Shown here: piece after piece, positions 24,822 to 25,448 of the stretch
Layout of the letters: every line of letters starts with the position of its first letter
Numbering within the stretch: the first letter of the stretch is position 1
NCBI GenBank assembly: GCA_902362365.1
Contig: CABIVQ010000044.1
Span: 1-25,448 of the forward strand
DNA from: Clostridiaceae bacterium
GTDB taxonomy: Bacteria; Bacillota; Clostridia; Peptostreptococcales; Peptostreptococcaceae
DNA length: 25,448 nucleotides
Direction of reading: 5' to 3'
Made by a program: the position numbers and the translations under genes
Notes under the pieces: model-generated
What the model was told of the DNA's origin: nothing
The model's input: the letters and a program-made list of their open reading frames with translations, nothing else
Databases searched by the model: none

Positions 24822-24917
24822 TTAATCTCCGAAACTAAATTCAATTAAATCTTCAGAACACTTAAATATTTTTCCTTCGTTATTTAGTGTTGGGTAATAA
24901 AAGCATTGGAACACCAT
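24822..24917 (-). CDS. Possible 31-residue ORF
   Basis: ATG 24917 to TAA 24822 encodes a short peptide rich in aromatic and charged residues (core CFYYPTLNNEG, then KCSEDLIEF) that looks protein-like rather than random. AGGA lies about 11 bases upstream. It precedes the hypothetical gene in a different frame and could be a separate small gene or the start of a frameshifted longer one. Unsupported by any family I know. Confidence 0.25.
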   Translation of the reverse strand: MVFQCFYYPTLNNEGKIFKCSEDLIEFSFGD

Positions 24918-25016
24918 TGTTTATCATATCCTATAATTTATATTTTAACAAAATATCTAACCACAATATAATTATAACTATAAAATCTAAAGTCATGATG
25001 CGTATGATTATAAAAT

Positions 25017-25035
25017 TATAAAAAAGTTTTTTATA
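25017..25035. repeat. 19-bp palindrome at the IS30 junction
   Basis: TATAAAAAA (25017-25025), G, TTTTTTATA (25027-25035), perfect arms. It abuts the terminal repeat of the transposon. IS30 elements are known to favour palindromic targets. Confidence 0.5.
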
Positions 25036-25448
25036 TGATAGATTGTCAATATAAGTGCAACACTTTATATTCATGTTGCATCAAATACCTCTGCAGGTGT
25101 CTTATATCCAAGACACTTGCGAGGTCTATTATTTATTATGGTAACAATATTATCAAGTTCTTTCTGATTTATAGAAGAAAAATCAAACTTTTTAGGGTAA
25201 AACTCTCTTAATAATCCATTTGTATTTTCATTTGTCCCCCTTTGCCAAGAAGCATACGCATCTGCAAAGTAGACATCTATATTTAGTGTATTTTCAATAT
25301 CTACATACCCTGCAAACTCTTTACCTCTATCAACTTTAAATGTTTTAATTAAATTAGTTGGAATATCTTTAAAAGCAGTAAAGCAATGGAAGTTGAATGT
25401 TGAAGATTTCCTATTTTCCATAACTTGAGCTATTAAAAATCTACTTTT
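25033..25448 (-). mobile_element. IS30-family insertion sequence, partial (one end inside the window)
   Basis: The transposase fragment and the adjacent terminal sequence (25033-25061, ATATGATAGATTGTC then AATATAAGTGCAAC) mark one end. The same terminal sequence occurs in opposite orientation at 61-89. The other end is beyond the window. Confidence 0.8.
25071..25448 (-). CDS. IS30-family transposase, C-terminal part (5' end beyond window)
   Basis: The frame stays open to the window edge, so this is the C-terminal ~125 residues of a longer DDE transposase. Visible motifs are TFKVDRGKEFAGY, in which Asp is the second catalytic acid (most relatives have DNG; here DRG), and WQRGTNENTNGLLREFYPK with the catalytic Glu, followed by NNRPRKCLGYKTPAEVF, the diagnostic IS30 tail. 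The first catalytic Asp and the DNA-binding domain are outside. An internal ATG at 25421 is not the start. Confidence 0.9.
   Translation of the reverse strand, partial: KSRFLIAQVMENRKSSTFNFHCFTAFKDIPTNLIKTFKVDRGKEFAGYVDIENTLNIDVYFADAYASWQRGTNENTNGLLREFYPKKFDFSSINQKELDNIVTIINNRPRKCLGYKTPAEVFDAT

Noticed and set aside
1..25448. CRISPR array, tRNA, rRNA or prophage genes
   Set aside because: No regularly spaced repeats, tRNA-like cloverleaf or phage structural genes were seen on either strand.

Overview
The window is strongly AT-rich on both strands, has strong Shine-Dalgarno sites (GGAGG, AAGGTGG, AAGGGGG), several TTG/GTG starts and many hairpin-plus-U-tract terminators. Its gene set includes an FMN-riboswitch riboflavin operon, an [FeFe]-hydrogenase maturase, a Gram-positive RND pump without partners and IS30-type transposase pieces. 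Together these point to an anaerobic low-GC Firmicute of class Clostridia. Peptostreptococcaceae (Clostridioides, Paraclostridium or Romboutsia relatives) is my best inference, not a proof.

Layout. 1-90: probable end of an IS30-family element. 236-1396: METTL25-like methyltransferase. 1502-2692 (-): sodium:dicarboxylate/amino-acid symporter. 3028-3510: dCMP deaminase. 3588-7902: efflux module, with an RND pump and its TetR regulator in one transcript behind a promoter that carries a GTCGGT-type palindrome. 8087-8623: small helical TPR-like protein. 8640-9855 (-): two-gene ThrE-type exporter. 10042-11223: AraC-type regulator. 11289-13586 (-): glycoside hydrolase family 2 enzyme, with a CcpA-like site in its promoter. 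13786-14403 (-): PIN-like nuclease.

14567-18391: FMN riboswitch with terminator, then ribD-ribE-ribBA-ribH, which together make riboflavin from GTP and ribulose 5-phosphate. 18467-18892 (-): small CmpB-like membrane protein. 19132-20146: cbiM-cbiN, the metal-specific half of a cobalt ECF transporter, with no cbiQ or cbiO beside it. 20261-22383: OmpR-type response regulator and histidine kinase. 22412-22580: a structured leader RNA with its own terminator and a competing antiterminator. 22596-24420: TM1266-family protein and hydG. 24458-24793 (-): unknown small protein. 25071 to the end (-): C-terminal part of an IS30-family transposase.

The strongest candidate for something undescribed is the RNA at about 22412-22580. 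It has two perfect long-range helices closing a roughly 90-nt core, then an intrinsic terminator whose 5' arm is complementary to a stretch inside that core, and directly downstream lie a hydrogenase-regulator-family gene and hydG. It matches no riboswitch consensus that I can recall. A second point is the cbiM upstream region: TGAC repeats spaced exactly 11 bp apart, then a 26-bp palindrome over a TATAAT, near a two-component system of unknown signal. I saw no tRNA, rRNA, CRISPR array or prophage module.
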